Assembly: GCA_016218685.1 (NCBI GenBank)
Contig: JACRDD010000017.1
Coordinates: 28,843 to 92,842, forward strand
Reading direction: 5' to 3'
Source: Desulfobacterales bacterium
GTDB lineage: Bacteria; Desulfobacterota; Desulfobacteria; Desulfobacterales; Desulfosarcinaceae
Length of the DNA stretch: 64,000 nucleotides
A model generated the notes under the pieces. That model worked only from the letters and a program-made list of their open reading frames with translations, had not been told where the DNA came from and did not search any database. Positions 45,859 through 53,651 of the stretch are shown here, one piece after another (positions within the stretch are counted from its first letter, which is position 1; each line of letters starts with the position of its first letter). The translations under genes were made by a program, and so were the position numbers.

Positions 45859-46305
45859 TGAATGGTTCTCGTTCGGTAAGGCTCGCCCATTATTCAATAT
45901 CCAAATGGCAACAGCCATGGTCCATCGGATAAATCACTTTGACATTTCGTCGCCGCCTTCCTAAAAGCTGACTTTGATTCTTAACGTAAAAAAGTCGATA
46001 TCGCCATAGATGAGTATGTCCCACACACACCGATTCATAGGCTTTACCTGAGCAAGCGGCTGTTCGCAGCCCGGGCCGGCATGCGCAGGTTTCGTCCGAG
46101 GATCGGTGCCCGTCTTCTGAGTCCTTTTCATCAGTGAGTTCGTACCGTATCCGGGTCCAGTTTGTTAATCGGTGGATGCCTATCAACAGGCGCAACTGGT
46201 CCGAGCCCCGCTCCGCGCAGCCCGCTTGATCATGCAAATTAGAATCGGCCTACGCGCGAAAGGATCTTCCCGGATGTCCCAGCGCATCCTTTTGGGGGAG
46301 GGAAT
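45859..46305. other. intergenic region, no recognised gene
   Basis: Both strands are open in places (one reads RPGLRTAACSGKAYE on the minus strand), but no start, motif or repeat supports a gene. Codon usage is poor and the region sits next to a RelE-like gene, so it may be decayed mobile or accessory DNA. Confidence 0.4.
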
Positions 46306-46788
46306 GTGATTCTTTATCAGGACAATAGAATAGCCAAGTGCCTTGAAATGTTGCGGCGTTCCGGGAAGAAAGCAGCCATAGCTGCGACTCAAGTCGAGAA
46401 GATCATCGAGCACTTGCACGACAGCCGTTTAACGCCTGACCGGTTAGGCACGCTGACCAAGCATGGCGAGCAGCGCATCAAAGGCGTCATGAAGTACGAC
46501 CTGGGCAGCGGGTATCGATTGGTCACCTTCAAGCACGCCCACTGTCTGTTTCTGCTCTACGTCGGGACTCACGACGATTGCACCCGTTGGATCGAGAATA
46601 ACCGGGAACTGACGGTGATCCAGATCCAGGCGCGCTGCATGGCCCTGCCTATCCGCGGGGCCAAGGCCGCCGTTGAAAGCGCCGAACTTGAAAGCGTTAT
46701 TGATGAAGAGGAGTACGACCCGTTTACGCAGATTTCCGAACGGGATTTGCGCAGGGTGTTTTGCGGATTGGTGGGAGAAACCTATTGA
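46306..46788 (+). CDS. RelE/HigB-like toxin-type protein with C-terminal extension
   Basis: A 160-residue protein read from a GTG with GGAGGGAAT immediately upstream. An N-terminal helical pair (CLEMLRRSGKKAAIAATQVEKII) precedes a beta-sheet core (YDLGSGYRLVTFKHAHCLFLLYVGTHDDCTRWIENN) that follows the RelE fold, ending in the aspartate-rich GTHDDCTRW where RelE-type toxins carry catalytic residues. About 55 further residues (MALPIRGAKAAVESAELESVIDEEEYD) are acidic and helical and could be an attached neutralising part. No separate antitoxin gene is adjacent. RelE toxins cut mRNA on the ribosome; whether this one is active is uncertain. Confidence 0.65.
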   Translation: MILYQDNRIAKCLEMLRRSGKKAAIAATQVEKIIEHLHDSRLTPDRLGTLTKHGEQRIKGVMKYDLGSGYRLVTFKHAHCLFLLYVGTHDDCTRWIENNRELTVIQIQARCMALPIRGAKAAVESAELESVIDEEEYDPFTQISERDLRRVFCGLVGETY

Positions 46789-46811
46789 GCACGGAAGATC
46801 TAATAAAATCT

Positions 46812-46873
46812 TACTCGTACTCGAAGAAATATCGAGTACGAGTACCGCTGCGCTGAGTACGAGTACGCGTACG
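46812..46873 (+). repeat. GAGTAC-repeat region with mutually exclusive hairpins
   Basis: TACTCGTACTCG (46812-46823) pairs perfectly with CGAGTACGAGTA (46833-46844) across a nine-base loop. A second GAGTACGAGTAC copy at 46855-46866 could pair with the same left arm over 11 bases, so two structures compete. GTACGCGTAC (46863-46872) is a further palindrome. It lies upstream of a minute reading frame and the double-cubane reductase gene. Confidence 0.75.
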
Positions 46874-46904
46874 ATAATATCGTTTAGGAAAAGGAGTATA
46901 ACTC

Positions 46905-46949
46905 ATGCTGAATGTAACCGAGTACGCCCAGAAACAGATAAACGAATAA
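46905..46949 (+). pseudogene. 14-codon frame resembling the N-terminus of an IscA/HesB protein
   Basis: ATG at 46905 with AAGGAG nine bases upstream gives MLNVTEYAQKQINE, then TAA. The sequence resembles the first strand and helix of A-type iron-sulfur carrier proteins (xLxVTExAxxxIxE). It ends at once, so it is either a leader peptide or the 5' relic of such a gene. The double-cubane reductase gene follows 24 bases later, with its own ribosome binding site. Confidence 0.45.
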
Positions 46950-46973
46950 ATATTCAACAAGGAGAAGAAGTTT

Positions 46974-48128
46974 ATGGACATTCCGCCTTTAATGAAAGAT
47001 GGGTATGCCGGTGAGCCTTCAAAAAGAGTATTGAACTACATGCAGGGTCACAAGCAAAAGGGCGACCCCATCGTGGGCATCTACTGCGGCTATGCGCCCA
47101 TCGAGCTGATCCAGGCCCTGGGCCTGGTGCCGGCCGTGCTGTGCGCCTTTTCCAGGGTGCCCATTGCCGCGGCCGAGACCGTGCTGCCGGCCAACCTGTG
47201 TCCGCTGATCAAATCGAGCTATGGCTTCATCATCGAGGGCACCTGCCCCTTCTACGCCATGTCCCAGGCGGTTATTGCCGAGACCACCTGCGACGGAAAG
47301 AAGAAGATGTTCGAGCTGATCGCCGAGATCAAACCCACCCACGTAATGGATCTGCCCCAGATGCCCGACCAGCAGGAGGCCCAGCGCCACTGGAAGCAGA
47401 TGATTCTCGAACTGCAAGGCTTTTTGGAAAAGAGCTTCGATCGTCATGCCGATTCAGGGCAGATCGAGGCCGCCCTGCAAGCCTCCAACCGCAAGAACGT
47501 CCTGGTGCAAAAGATCTTCGACTATGCGGCCCTGACCCCGTCGGTCCTGCATTGGAAGGAGATGTACGACGTCTGCTTCCTGGCCCTGCCTTCCACGTAC
47601 GAGGAGATGCGGCCGATCCTGGAGGATCTACTGCAAAAGTTGGAACGGCGCGTTCAGGAGGGTGCCTATGTCGCCCCGGCAGTTGCGCCCCGGGTGCTGG
47701 TGACCGGTTGCCCCATCGGCGGCGATGCCACCAAGATCTTCAATGTGATCGAGGCGGTCGGCGGCGTGGTGGTGGCCCCCGATTCCTGTACCGGCCTGAA
47801 GCCTTTCATGAATCTCTTCGCGGAAAACACAGGCGATCCGGTCGGCGCCCTGGCCGCGCGCTACCTGAAGCTTCCCTGCGCCTGCATGACGCCCAACGAT
47901 GGGCGCTTGTCCCATCTCACCGCCCTGATCGAGCGCTTCAAGCCGGATGTAGTGATCGATTTCGTGCTGCAAGCCTGCCACGGCTACAATGTGGAATCCT
48001 ACAAAGTGGGCAAGCACGTGCAGGAAAACCATGGGATGCCCTTCATGAAGGTGGAGACCGATTACTCCGACGGCGATACGGAGCAGCTCAAGACCCGCAT
48101 CGAGGCGCTGTTCGAGCGTATCCGGTGA
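46974..48128 (+). CDS. double-cubane-cluster anaerobic reductase (2-hydroxyacyl-CoA dehydratase superfamily)
   Basis: A 384-residue protein of the BcrC/BadD/HgdB superfamily, closest to the group that contains the Carboxydothermus double-cubane-cluster protein. The signature LPANLCPLIKSSYGF with Cys76, GTCPFYAM with Cys91 and AETTCDGKKKMFELI with Cys106 match that family, as do later VTGCPIGGDATKIF, VAPDSCTGLKPF and LQACHGYNVESY. These enzymes take electrons from an ATPase activator and reduce small, hard-to-reduce molecules; the substrate is not known. The ATG follows CAAGGAGAAG. No activator ATPase gene is adjacent, which is unusual because the pair is commonly linked. A terminator follows. 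Confidence 0.85.
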   Translation: MDIPPLMKDGYAGEPSKRVLNYMQGHKQKGDPIVGIYCGYAPIELIQALGLVPAVLCAFSRVPIAAAETVLPANLCPLIKSSYGFIIEGTCPFYAMSQAVIAETTCDGKKKMFELIAEIKPTHVMDLPQMPDQQEAQRHWKQMILELQGFLEKSFDRHADSGQIEAALQASNRKNVLVQKIFDYAALTPSVLHWKEMYDVCFLALPSTYEEMRPILEDLLQKLERRVQEGAYVAPAVAPRVLVTGCPIGGDATKIFNVIEAVGGVVVAPDSCTGLKPFMNLFAENTGDPVGALAARYLKLPCACMTPNDGRLSHLTALIERFKPDVVIDFVLQACHGYNVESYKVGKHVQENHGMPFMKVETDYSDGDTEQLKTRIEALFERIR

Positions 48129-48155
48129 ACGCACCTTTTACCGGTGCAAAAATGA

Positions 48156-48212
48156 AAGCTCCCTCTACTCCGTGCGCCATGGTGGCGCGGCGGGGCTGAG
48201 GGAGCTTGTTTG
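48156..48212 (+). terminator. terminator hairpin after the double-cubane reductase gene
   Basis: AAGCTCCCTC (48156-48165) pairs with GAGGGAGCTT (48198-48207), with a smaller GCGCCATGGTGGCGC hairpin inside and GTTT after it. It lies about 28 bases past the stop. Confidence 0.75.
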
Positions 48213-48250
48213 GAACAGACAGGCAGATGCGGATCAACTACAAAATGGGC

Positions 48251-49162
48251 TTAATTGCAGGGTCTGACGTTCGCTTGATCCTGCGGGTTCCATTTGCTTG
48301 TATTGGGCAAATTCTTGAAGGCCTGGCATGCGGCCGAGTCTCCCAGCAGCTTCCAACGGAACCAGGTGATGTGAGATTCGTTGGCATAATCTGTCGGAAG
48401 CGGCGTCATGTGAGAAGCGCCCACCGCCTCGTACCACACTTTCTCGACGGAGTCGCTCAGGGCATCGAAGGCTTGCCCGACCCAGGATTCACTGACCAGG
48501 CTGTCGTTAGAGCCGTTAAACATGAAAATCGGCGATTTAATCTGGGCATAGAGCGATTCCCAATTGGACGGCGAATCGCCAAAGCCGCTGGCCGGTTCGA
48601 TAGCGTGCCCGGCGTATCTCCGTGAGGTGCCCCAAGTTTGCTCGGCGCGGTAGACACCCATGATGGCCCCGCCACCGCCTTGGGAGTGGCCGGTAAAACC
48701 GAGCCTTGTGCCGTCGGCGAGGTTCGGGTATTGGGCTACGGCGGCGTTGACCGCCGTGATGGCCTGGGTTCCCTGTCCTGTGTCGGTGTTTTCGTAGCAG
48801 ATGGCCAAAAAGCCATGGCTGGCCAGGCGCTGGAGCATGCCGGCGTAGGTGCTGCAGGTCGCTCCTGTGCCGTTTGCGTGATGGACGATCGGTACTTTGC
48901 AGCCTGAAGGAACCGCGGGAACCCACATTTTGACATCTCCGGAAGTCCTGGTGCTGTAGCTGAAAGGTCCTGGGCTGGTGAAATTGGTGATGCCTTGCAG
49001 GCATGCCGAATCGCCCGGTGGCGGCGTGGGGCCTGGCGTCGGTGTCGGTGTCGGATTGCAGCCACCGCTGGAACTGCCGCTGTCACAGCCGAAAACCAGC
49101 ACCAGTGCACCGATCGACAGCAAACAGGCCAGGATCGATACAAATCTCTTTCTTCCTTTCAT
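48251..49162 (-). CDS. lipoprotein alpha/beta hydrolase, cutinase/PETase-like
   Basis: A 303-residue exported lipoprotein: signal peptide LACLLSIGALVLVFGC with Cys26, then a Gly/Ser/Thr-Pro linker (GCNPTPTPTPGPTPPPG), then an alpha/beta hydrolase. The nucleophile is Ser160 in GFTGHSQGGGGAIMG, with Asp220 in IFMFNGSNDSLVSESW and His251 in EAVGASHMTPL completing a triad. The oxyanion part VPIVHHANGTGATCSTYAG, RLASHGFLAICYENTDTG and the terminal WFRWKLLGDSAACQAF follow the polyesterase/cutinase-PETase pattern. It should sit on the cell surface or outer membrane and cleave esters, perhaps polyesters or lipids. Substrate is not established. RBS is AAGGAAAG-like; it faces the reductase gene and converges toward it. 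Confidence 0.8.
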   Translation of the reverse strand: MKGRKRFVSILACLLSIGALVLVFGCDSGSSSGGCNPTPTPTPGPTPPPGDSACLQGITNFTSPGPFSYSTRTSGDVKMWVPAVPSGCKVPIVHHANGTGATCSTYAGMLQRLASHGFLAICYENTDTGQGTQAITAVNAAVAQYPNLADGTRLGFTGHSQGGGGAIMGVYRAEQTWGTSRRYAGHAIEPASGFGDSPSNWESLYAQIKSPIFMFNGSNDSLVSESWVGQAFDALSDSVEKVWYEAVGASHMTPLPTDYANESHITWFRWKLLGDSAACQAFKNLPNTSKWNPQDQANVRPCN

Positions 49163-49544
49163 AAATCCCCCCTCCTTCTCTTTTGTTATTGCCTTGGTGA
49201 TTGATCAGCGCCCGAAATCCGGCGCTTCATGAAAGCCCGAGCGAGTTTTTGCCCAATTCAGATGTGAACCCCTTCACTTTCCCTGGTGAATGTCACCTCC
49301 TTTCCATGCACTTGCAGATGAAGGCAGTCCGATTTTTGTCCTTTGCTGGAATTTTTCGCCTTGCCAGACGGATATCAGGAAGTCCCGAATGCGAAATAGT
49401 GGAATTATTCTTATAAATATAACATAAGATTGAAATGTGCTTTTTATGTATAAAACATATGCCATGTGTCGGCAATCTGGTTATCCCTAATAATGTGCAA
49501 GGAATATCCTATATTTAATTTTGTACGATTCGTCCCTGGCGTTC
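49163..49544. other. AT-rich intergenic region
   Basis: Upstream of the hydrolase gene and the VapC relic. It has clear AT-rich stretches (around 49420-49520), which may carry promoters, but no consensus was read with confidence. No gene seen. Confidence 0.4.
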
Positions 49545-49551
49545 ACCCGGG

Positions 49552-49833
49552 TTGGGAGGCAAGCGCAAAACGCTATTGTTGAATCTGGCCAAGCGAATGT
49601 TTCAGGAGGATTTTACCGAGTGGTGTCTGCCATTCGATTGCCATGCTGCCGGGGAGTATACCCTGATTGTTGCCCGGAGGATGCCGCAAGGCCGGCCAAT
49701 CAGCGTTGAGGGCGCGCCGATCGCGGCTATCGCGAAAACGGCGGGTCTCGAATTGGCCACGCGCAATGCCAAAGACTTTTCCGAGAACGAGGGGCTGAAG
49801 GTGGTCAATCCCTGGATGGCCCCGGTGGGGTGA
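49552..49833 (+). pseudogene. C-terminal relic of a VapC/FitB-type PIN-domain toxin
   Basis: The frame gives MFQEDFTEWCLPFDCHAAGE, VARRMPQGRPISVEGAPIAAIAKTAGLELATRN and KDFSENEGLKVVNPW, the second half of a PIN-domain RNase toxin. The first half with the first catalytic Asp and Glu is missing, and upstream sequence has no homologous part. The usual D-A-x-I-A-A Asp is Gly here (VEGAPIAAIA), so it would be inactive. No VapB antitoxin gene remains. Its 3' end overlaps the converging rhombosortase-like gene by 29 bases. Confidence 0.75.
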
Positions 49834-50503
49834 ATCCGCATTTCGGCATTTCAATCCGCGGACGGGCCTTGGCCTCCGTCCGTATCGAACCCAATAGATA
49901 ATACAACCCCACCATAACGCCGCCCAGATGGGCCAGGGGAGTGAAGAGCCCCATGTCGCCGAGGGCATCGGTGACAAAGAACGGGACCTTGAAAACCGTT
50001 TCATAGGCGATCTTAAACATATGAACGCTTAAAACGGCCATGTAGAACCCCTTGATGCTTCTTTTCAGGTTGGGGTCGAAGACAAACAGCCCCGTGCCAA
50101 GCACCAACTGCGTGTTGATCAAACCTGAAATCCCGCGGTAGGCGGCCAGATCGCTTTGCAACAGCAGCAAGGCCAGGCCGATGGCGCCGCCCGCGATGCC
50201 CAAAACCTGCGCATATGCGCGGCCGATCTTCGGTTCGAAGACGATCCCCTGGGCGACAAATACCAAGGCATCGAGGTAGAAGTGTTCGGCGCTCCAGTGC
50301 ACCAGGTGGCCGGTGAACAGCCGCCAGATTTCTCCCTTCAGGATCAAGGCGCGATCGTATTCCATGAGAGCATTAAGCGCTTGAAACCATCGGGCCTGGC
50401 CGTCTCCCAGAATAGATCCGGCATTGAAGAAGCATAACACCAGGGCCGTCAGGAGGGTGATCTTGAATTGGCTTAGGGTGGCTTTGAAGGCTGCGGCACT
50501 CAT
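49805..50503 (-). CDS. rhombosortase-like rhomboid protease
   Basis: A 232-residue polytopic membrane protein with about six helices. GEIWRLFTGHLVHWSAEHFYLDALVFVAQG is the rhombosortase N-terminal signature (WRLxTGHxVHxxxxHxxxD). RGISGLINTQLVLGTGLFVF carries the nucleophile Ser in G-x-S-G (about residue 125) and LAHLGGVMVGLYYLLG the catalytic His (about 189). These are the two residues of rhomboid-type serine proteases. Rhombosortases remove C-terminal GlyGly-CTERM tails and anchor surface proteins. The gene next upstream encodes a protein with just such a tail, 86 bases away in the same direction. Normal length for the family. GTGxxGG-type RBS not clear. Confidence 0.85.
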   Translation of the reverse strand: MSAAAFKATLSQFKITLLTALVLCFFNAGSILGDGQARWFQALNALMEYDRALILKGEIWRLFTGHLVHWSAEHFYLDALVFVAQGIVFEPKIGRAYAQVLGIAGGAIGLALLLLQSDLAAYRGISGLINTQLVLGTGLFVFDPNLKRSIKGFYMAVLSVHMFKIAYETVFKVPFFVTDALGDMGLFTPLAHLGGVMVGLYYLLGSIRTEAKARPRIEMPKCGFTPPGPSRD

Positions 50504-50538
50504 GTTAAATCCTTATTCTTCGCGGACCCATTCGTAAA

Positions 50539-50567
50539 CTCGCGGCAGCGGTGGCCGCCGCCGCGAG
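50539..50567 (-). repeat. hairpin between the VIT/vWA gene and the rhombosortase gene
   Basis: CTCGCGG (50539-50545) pairs with CCGCGAG (50561-50567), with a smaller GCGG/CCGC pair inside. It lies in the 86-base gap and lacks a good T-run on the minus strand, so it may reduce rather than stop readthrough into the rhombosortase gene. Confidence 0.55.
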
Positions 50568-50589
50568 ATAACACGCCTTTAGTTACGGA

Positions 50590-52827
50590 TTAATTGTACT
50601 TCTTCTTTCTATTGAGGATGATGGTCGCGGACCGAACGCCCAGCAGCAGGACGGACAGCAGGATCGACACCCCGCCCACCGACCCGCCGCCACCCAATCC
50701 GCGCGACCCGCCGGAATTCGTTCGGCTTGGGGTGCCGACGGCGGTCGGGGGCGCAGAGACCTGTGGGCGCGCTTCGGCCTGGGCCATGACCGGGGCGTTG
50801 TGCGGGGTTTGGGCAAAAATAGGCTGGCCTTGGGCTTGCGTGGTGTCGTTGAAGAGATGGTCCATCCCTTCGGGGATGGCCAACAGAACCGGTTCGGTTC
50901 TCAGGTTCCGGGAAAGATCGCCGGGGATATCCCGCTCCACGGCGATGAACGACGTATAGTCGGTGACGATCTGATGGGTCAGCCCCAGCGCCGTGATCTT
51001 CTCCTGGGTGGCGTTGGAGATGTTGCCGATCTCCTTGTTGGTCAATTGCCGGATGCGGGCCCGGGCCCAGAGCACCGGCAGGCTGTCGTGAGCCGTCTCG
51101 CTCGCCGGCAGGTCGAGGTCGAACTCGGATACCACTTTTTGGCCCGAAATGTTTCCGGTCAGCTTCACTTTGGCCGCGCCGGATTTTTCATAGCGTCCGA
51201 TGAGGACCAGCGGCCGGTCGGCATACAGGTCGGGCAGCGGTTCGGGCAGAAGGTCTTTGACCTTCAATTGCCCCCAATCGATGGCCAGGTCGGTCATGAT
51301 GGGATAGGAGATTTTGGCGGCAAAGCGCTTGGCGATTTCCACGGCATTGTCTTCGTTGGCGATGCGCATGGAAAAGCCCCGGCCGATCTCCGCGGCCCTC
51401 TGGATCAAGTAATCGTTGGGGGCCGACCCCATGGCCACCGGGTAGATCCTGAAACGCCCGAATTGCGGCTGATTCAGGTGGTTTAAAATGGGCGCGTCAT
51501 TGCCCACCAGGGCGTCGGTGACGATGATCACATAGGCGTGCCTGTTTTCTTCTTCCGAGGCCGGCTTCAACACCTGCCGGATGGCGGGCAACATCTCGGT
51601 GCCGCCGGATGAGCGCAGCGCCCGGATAAAGCCCTGGCCATTGGCGATGTTCTCCGGTGTCGCTTGCAGGTATTGGGAAGCAAAGCTATCGAGGTCATTG
51701 TTGAAGGCGACGATGTTGAATCGGTCCTGGGGGTTGAGCGTGCCGAGGATATGCTCCGCAAACCCCCGGAGCTGGCCGATCGGCGTGCCGTCCATGGAAC
51801 CGCTGATGTCGAGCAGCAAAACGATGTCCCGCGGCGCCACCTCCTGGCGTTCGACGCTGTGCTTGGGCTGGATCACGATGCTGAAGAAGCCGTCCTCTCC
51901 CTCGCCCTTGTGGGTCATGGCGGCCAGCATCGTGCTCTGGCCACCGACTTTATATTCCAGCACGAAGTCCTTGTTCGGAATCACGGGGCCGTTTTTCAGG
52001 CTGACCGTTGCAGTGGTTTCCGAGCCCTTGTGGATGGCCAGTTCGTGGGTCACGCCGGTGATCGCTTGGATCGGCAGCCCGGCATCGATCTTGACGGTCA
52101 CGTCGATGTCGTGCCCGGCGCGCATGCCGGGGGGGATATACTGGGGCGTAATCTTCGATGCGTCCGGCACCTGGTCGGTGTCATTGGCCCATCCGCGCCC
52201 CACGTTGCCGCGGGCGACCGGCTGTCCCGGGATATAACGCGGGGCCACCACCATGGGAAAGCTGAAGAGATAATGGGCGCCGTCGATCTTCAGGGTGTGA
52301 ACGTATTCGATGTTGGCCACCACCGTGGCCCGGGGAGGGATATTGACCAGCGACTGGGTGAAGATGTCGGGCCTTTCCTGTTCCAGGAGTCCGGCCTTGC
52401 GGCCCTCCTGCTTGGCCTGTTCATATTCCTTGCGGGCCTCTTCTTTCTTCTTGACCACCCCTTTGATCACCTTTTCTCCGATGCGAAACGAGTACGCATC
52501 CACGGCCGCGTTCTCGGGCATGGGAAACACATAGATCGTCTCGAGCCTCTCGTCATAAGGGTTCTCGAATACCTGGCGCAACCGGACACGGGCGACGACC
52601 CCGGTGATCTCGACTTCCGCCGCGGTCTGGCGAAGAATAAACTGGTCCGTGGGGGTGGGCACGGCGGTCGATGCCTGGAGCTTCGCCAGGCCGGCATCGG
52701 CGATCAGCATCTGGCCCTGGGTTACCGGCTTGCCGTCGAGGGTGACATAATCCGCCCGTGCGGCACCGGTCAGGCCGAGCAACAGGGTGCCGATGAACAA
52801 CATGATGGTTTTTGTGAGTTTCAACAT
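50590..52827 (-). CDS. VIT/vWA surface protein with GlyGly-CTERM-like tail
   Basis: A 745-residue exported protein. After a signal peptide (IMLFIGTLLLGLTGAARA), a VIT domain (about 50-180; VEITGVVARVRLRQVFENPYDERLETIYVFPMPE, then VDAYSFRIGEKVIKGVVKKKEEARKEYEQAKQEG) precedes a vWA domain with the metal-site motif DISGSM (about 338) and TDALVGND. The C-terminal end has a Gly-rich stretch (GGSRGLGGGGSVGG), a hydrophobic helix ILLSVLLLGVRSATIIL and a basic end (NRKKKYN), the GlyGly-CTERM layout recognised by rhombosortase, which is encoded immediately downstream. Proteins with VIT+vWA bind ligands or other proteins via a metal. The start at 52827 follows AAAGGAG. Confidence 0.88.
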   Translation of the reverse strand: MLKLTKTIMLFIGTLLLGLTGAARADYVTLDGKPVTQGQMLIADAGLAKLQASTAVPTPTDQFILRQTAAEVEITGVVARVRLRQVFENPYDERLETIYVFPMPENAAVDAYSFRIGEKVIKGVVKKKEEARKEYEQAKQEGRKAGLLEQERPDIFTQSLVNIPPRATVVANIEYVHTLKIDGAHYLFSFPMVVAPRYIPGQPVARGNVGRGWANDTDQVPDASKITPQYIPPGMRAGHDIDVTVKIDAGLPIQAITGVTHELAIHKGSETTATVSLKNGPVIPNKDFVLEYKVGGQSTMLAAMTHKGEGEDGFFSIVIQPKHSVERQEVAPRDIVLLLDISGSMDGTPIGQLRGFAEHILGTLNPQDRFNIVAFNNDLDSFASQYLQATPENIANGQGFIRALRSSGGTEMLPAIRQVLKPASEEENRHAYVIIVTDALVGNDAPILNHLNQPQFGRFRIYPVAMGSAPNDYLIQRAAEIGRGFSMRIANEDNAVEIAKRFAAKISYPIMTDLAIDWGQLKVKDLLPEPLPDLYADRPLVLIGRYEKSGAAKVKLTGNISGQKVVSEFDLDLPASETAHDSLPVLWARARIRQLTNKEIGNISNATQEKITALGLTHQIVTDYTSFIAVERDIPGDLSRNLRTEPVLLAIPEGMDHLFNDTTQAQGQPIFAQTPHNAPVMAQAEARPQVSAPPTAVGTPSRTNSGGSRGLGGGGSVGGVSILLSVLLLGVRSATIILNRKKKYN

Positions 52828-53060
52828 TGGGTCTCCTTTCGTGACTTTTTCAACAAAGTTCACTTTTACGGAGATACAATAGCAAAAAACACGCCGAACC
52901 GCCGAATTACAGATAACATACTGATATTATATTGTCTGCTACGCAGGAAGGGGATGTGGACGGAGGAGGGTAGCGTTAATTCAGGTGCATTCAATGCATG
53001 GTTGGAGTGCATTCAGTGATCAGTCGGGGAGGGTCAATGATATTCCCATGCCATGCGCGT

Positions 53061-53645
53061 TCATGAAGCGGGCTGCCGCTCGGCATCGAACAGGGCCAGG
53101 TTCTCTTCCAGCGTGCTTCCTCTCAGGAGATCTTCCATGGCGTGCTCGTAGTGGGCGGCCTCCAGGTGTGCAATCAGCCCCAGGCGCTGGATATGGGCCA
53201 GGACCACGATGTTCTGCATGCGGGCGTCGGTCAGGTTCGGGCGATGGACCCGGATCAGGCGCGCCCCCAGTGCGCCGCACTTTTCCGCAACCGCTTCGGC
53301 GGAAACTGCCGGGGCCTGGCCCAGGCGCACGGCCAGGGGCTGCCACAGCGCATCGTAATAGATCAGCACGCCGCCGGCCTTAAGCGCGGCGTGGGCCGCC
53401 CGCAGGGCTTCGTGGCGTTCCAGGGCCACCACCAGGTCCGCCGCATGGGCCGGGATCAGGGGCGAATGGGCCTGCGGGCCGATGCGCAGTTGGGAGACGA
53501 CGATGCCGCCACGCTGGGCCAGGCCATGGGTATCCACCGATTTGACCATGAGCCCCGCATGGTCGGCGGCGCGCAGCAGAACTTCGCTGAGCAGCCCGAT
53601 GCCCTGGCCGCCCACCCCGGTCATATAGATGTTGAAGGTCGTCAT
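53061..53645 (-). CDS. iorB: indolepyruvate:ferredoxin oxidoreductase, beta subunit
   Basis: A 194-residue protein of the pyruvate/ketoisovalerate oxidoreductase gamma-type family that makes up the small subunit of indolepyruvate:ferredoxin oxidoreductase. The N-terminal MTGVGGQGIGLLSEVLLRAADHAG and VDTHGLAQRGGIVVSQLRIG match the signature, including the G-V-G-G-Q-G loop. It works with IorA to oxidise aryl-pyruvates (from aromatic amino acid transamination) to aryl-acetyl-CoA with reduction of ferredoxin. The gene starts six bases after the iorA stop. GGAG lies about 11 bases upstream. Confidence 0.93.
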   Translation of the reverse strand: MTTFNIYMTGVGGQGIGLLSEVLLRAADHAGLMVKSVDTHGLAQRGGIVVSQLRIGPQAHSPLIPAHAADLVVALERHEALRAAHAALKAGGVLIYYDALWQPLAVRLGQAPAVSAEAVAEKCGALGARLIRVHRPNLTDARMQNIVVLAHIQRLGLIAHLEAAHYEHAMEDLLRGSTLEENLALFDAERQPAS

Positions 53646-53651
53646 GCAGGG

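Noticed and set aside
46183..46419. Minus-strand frame as an antitoxin partner for the RelE-like protein
   Set aside because: It overlaps the toxin-like gene in antisense and has no DNA-binding motif.
46812..46873. GAGTAC repeats as a CRISPR array
   Set aside because: Units are too short, have no spacers and no cas genes are near.
52990..53030. Repeated GTGCATTCA units before the VIT/vWA gene as an operator
   Set aside because: Only two imperfect copies with irregular spacing; not enough to claim a site.
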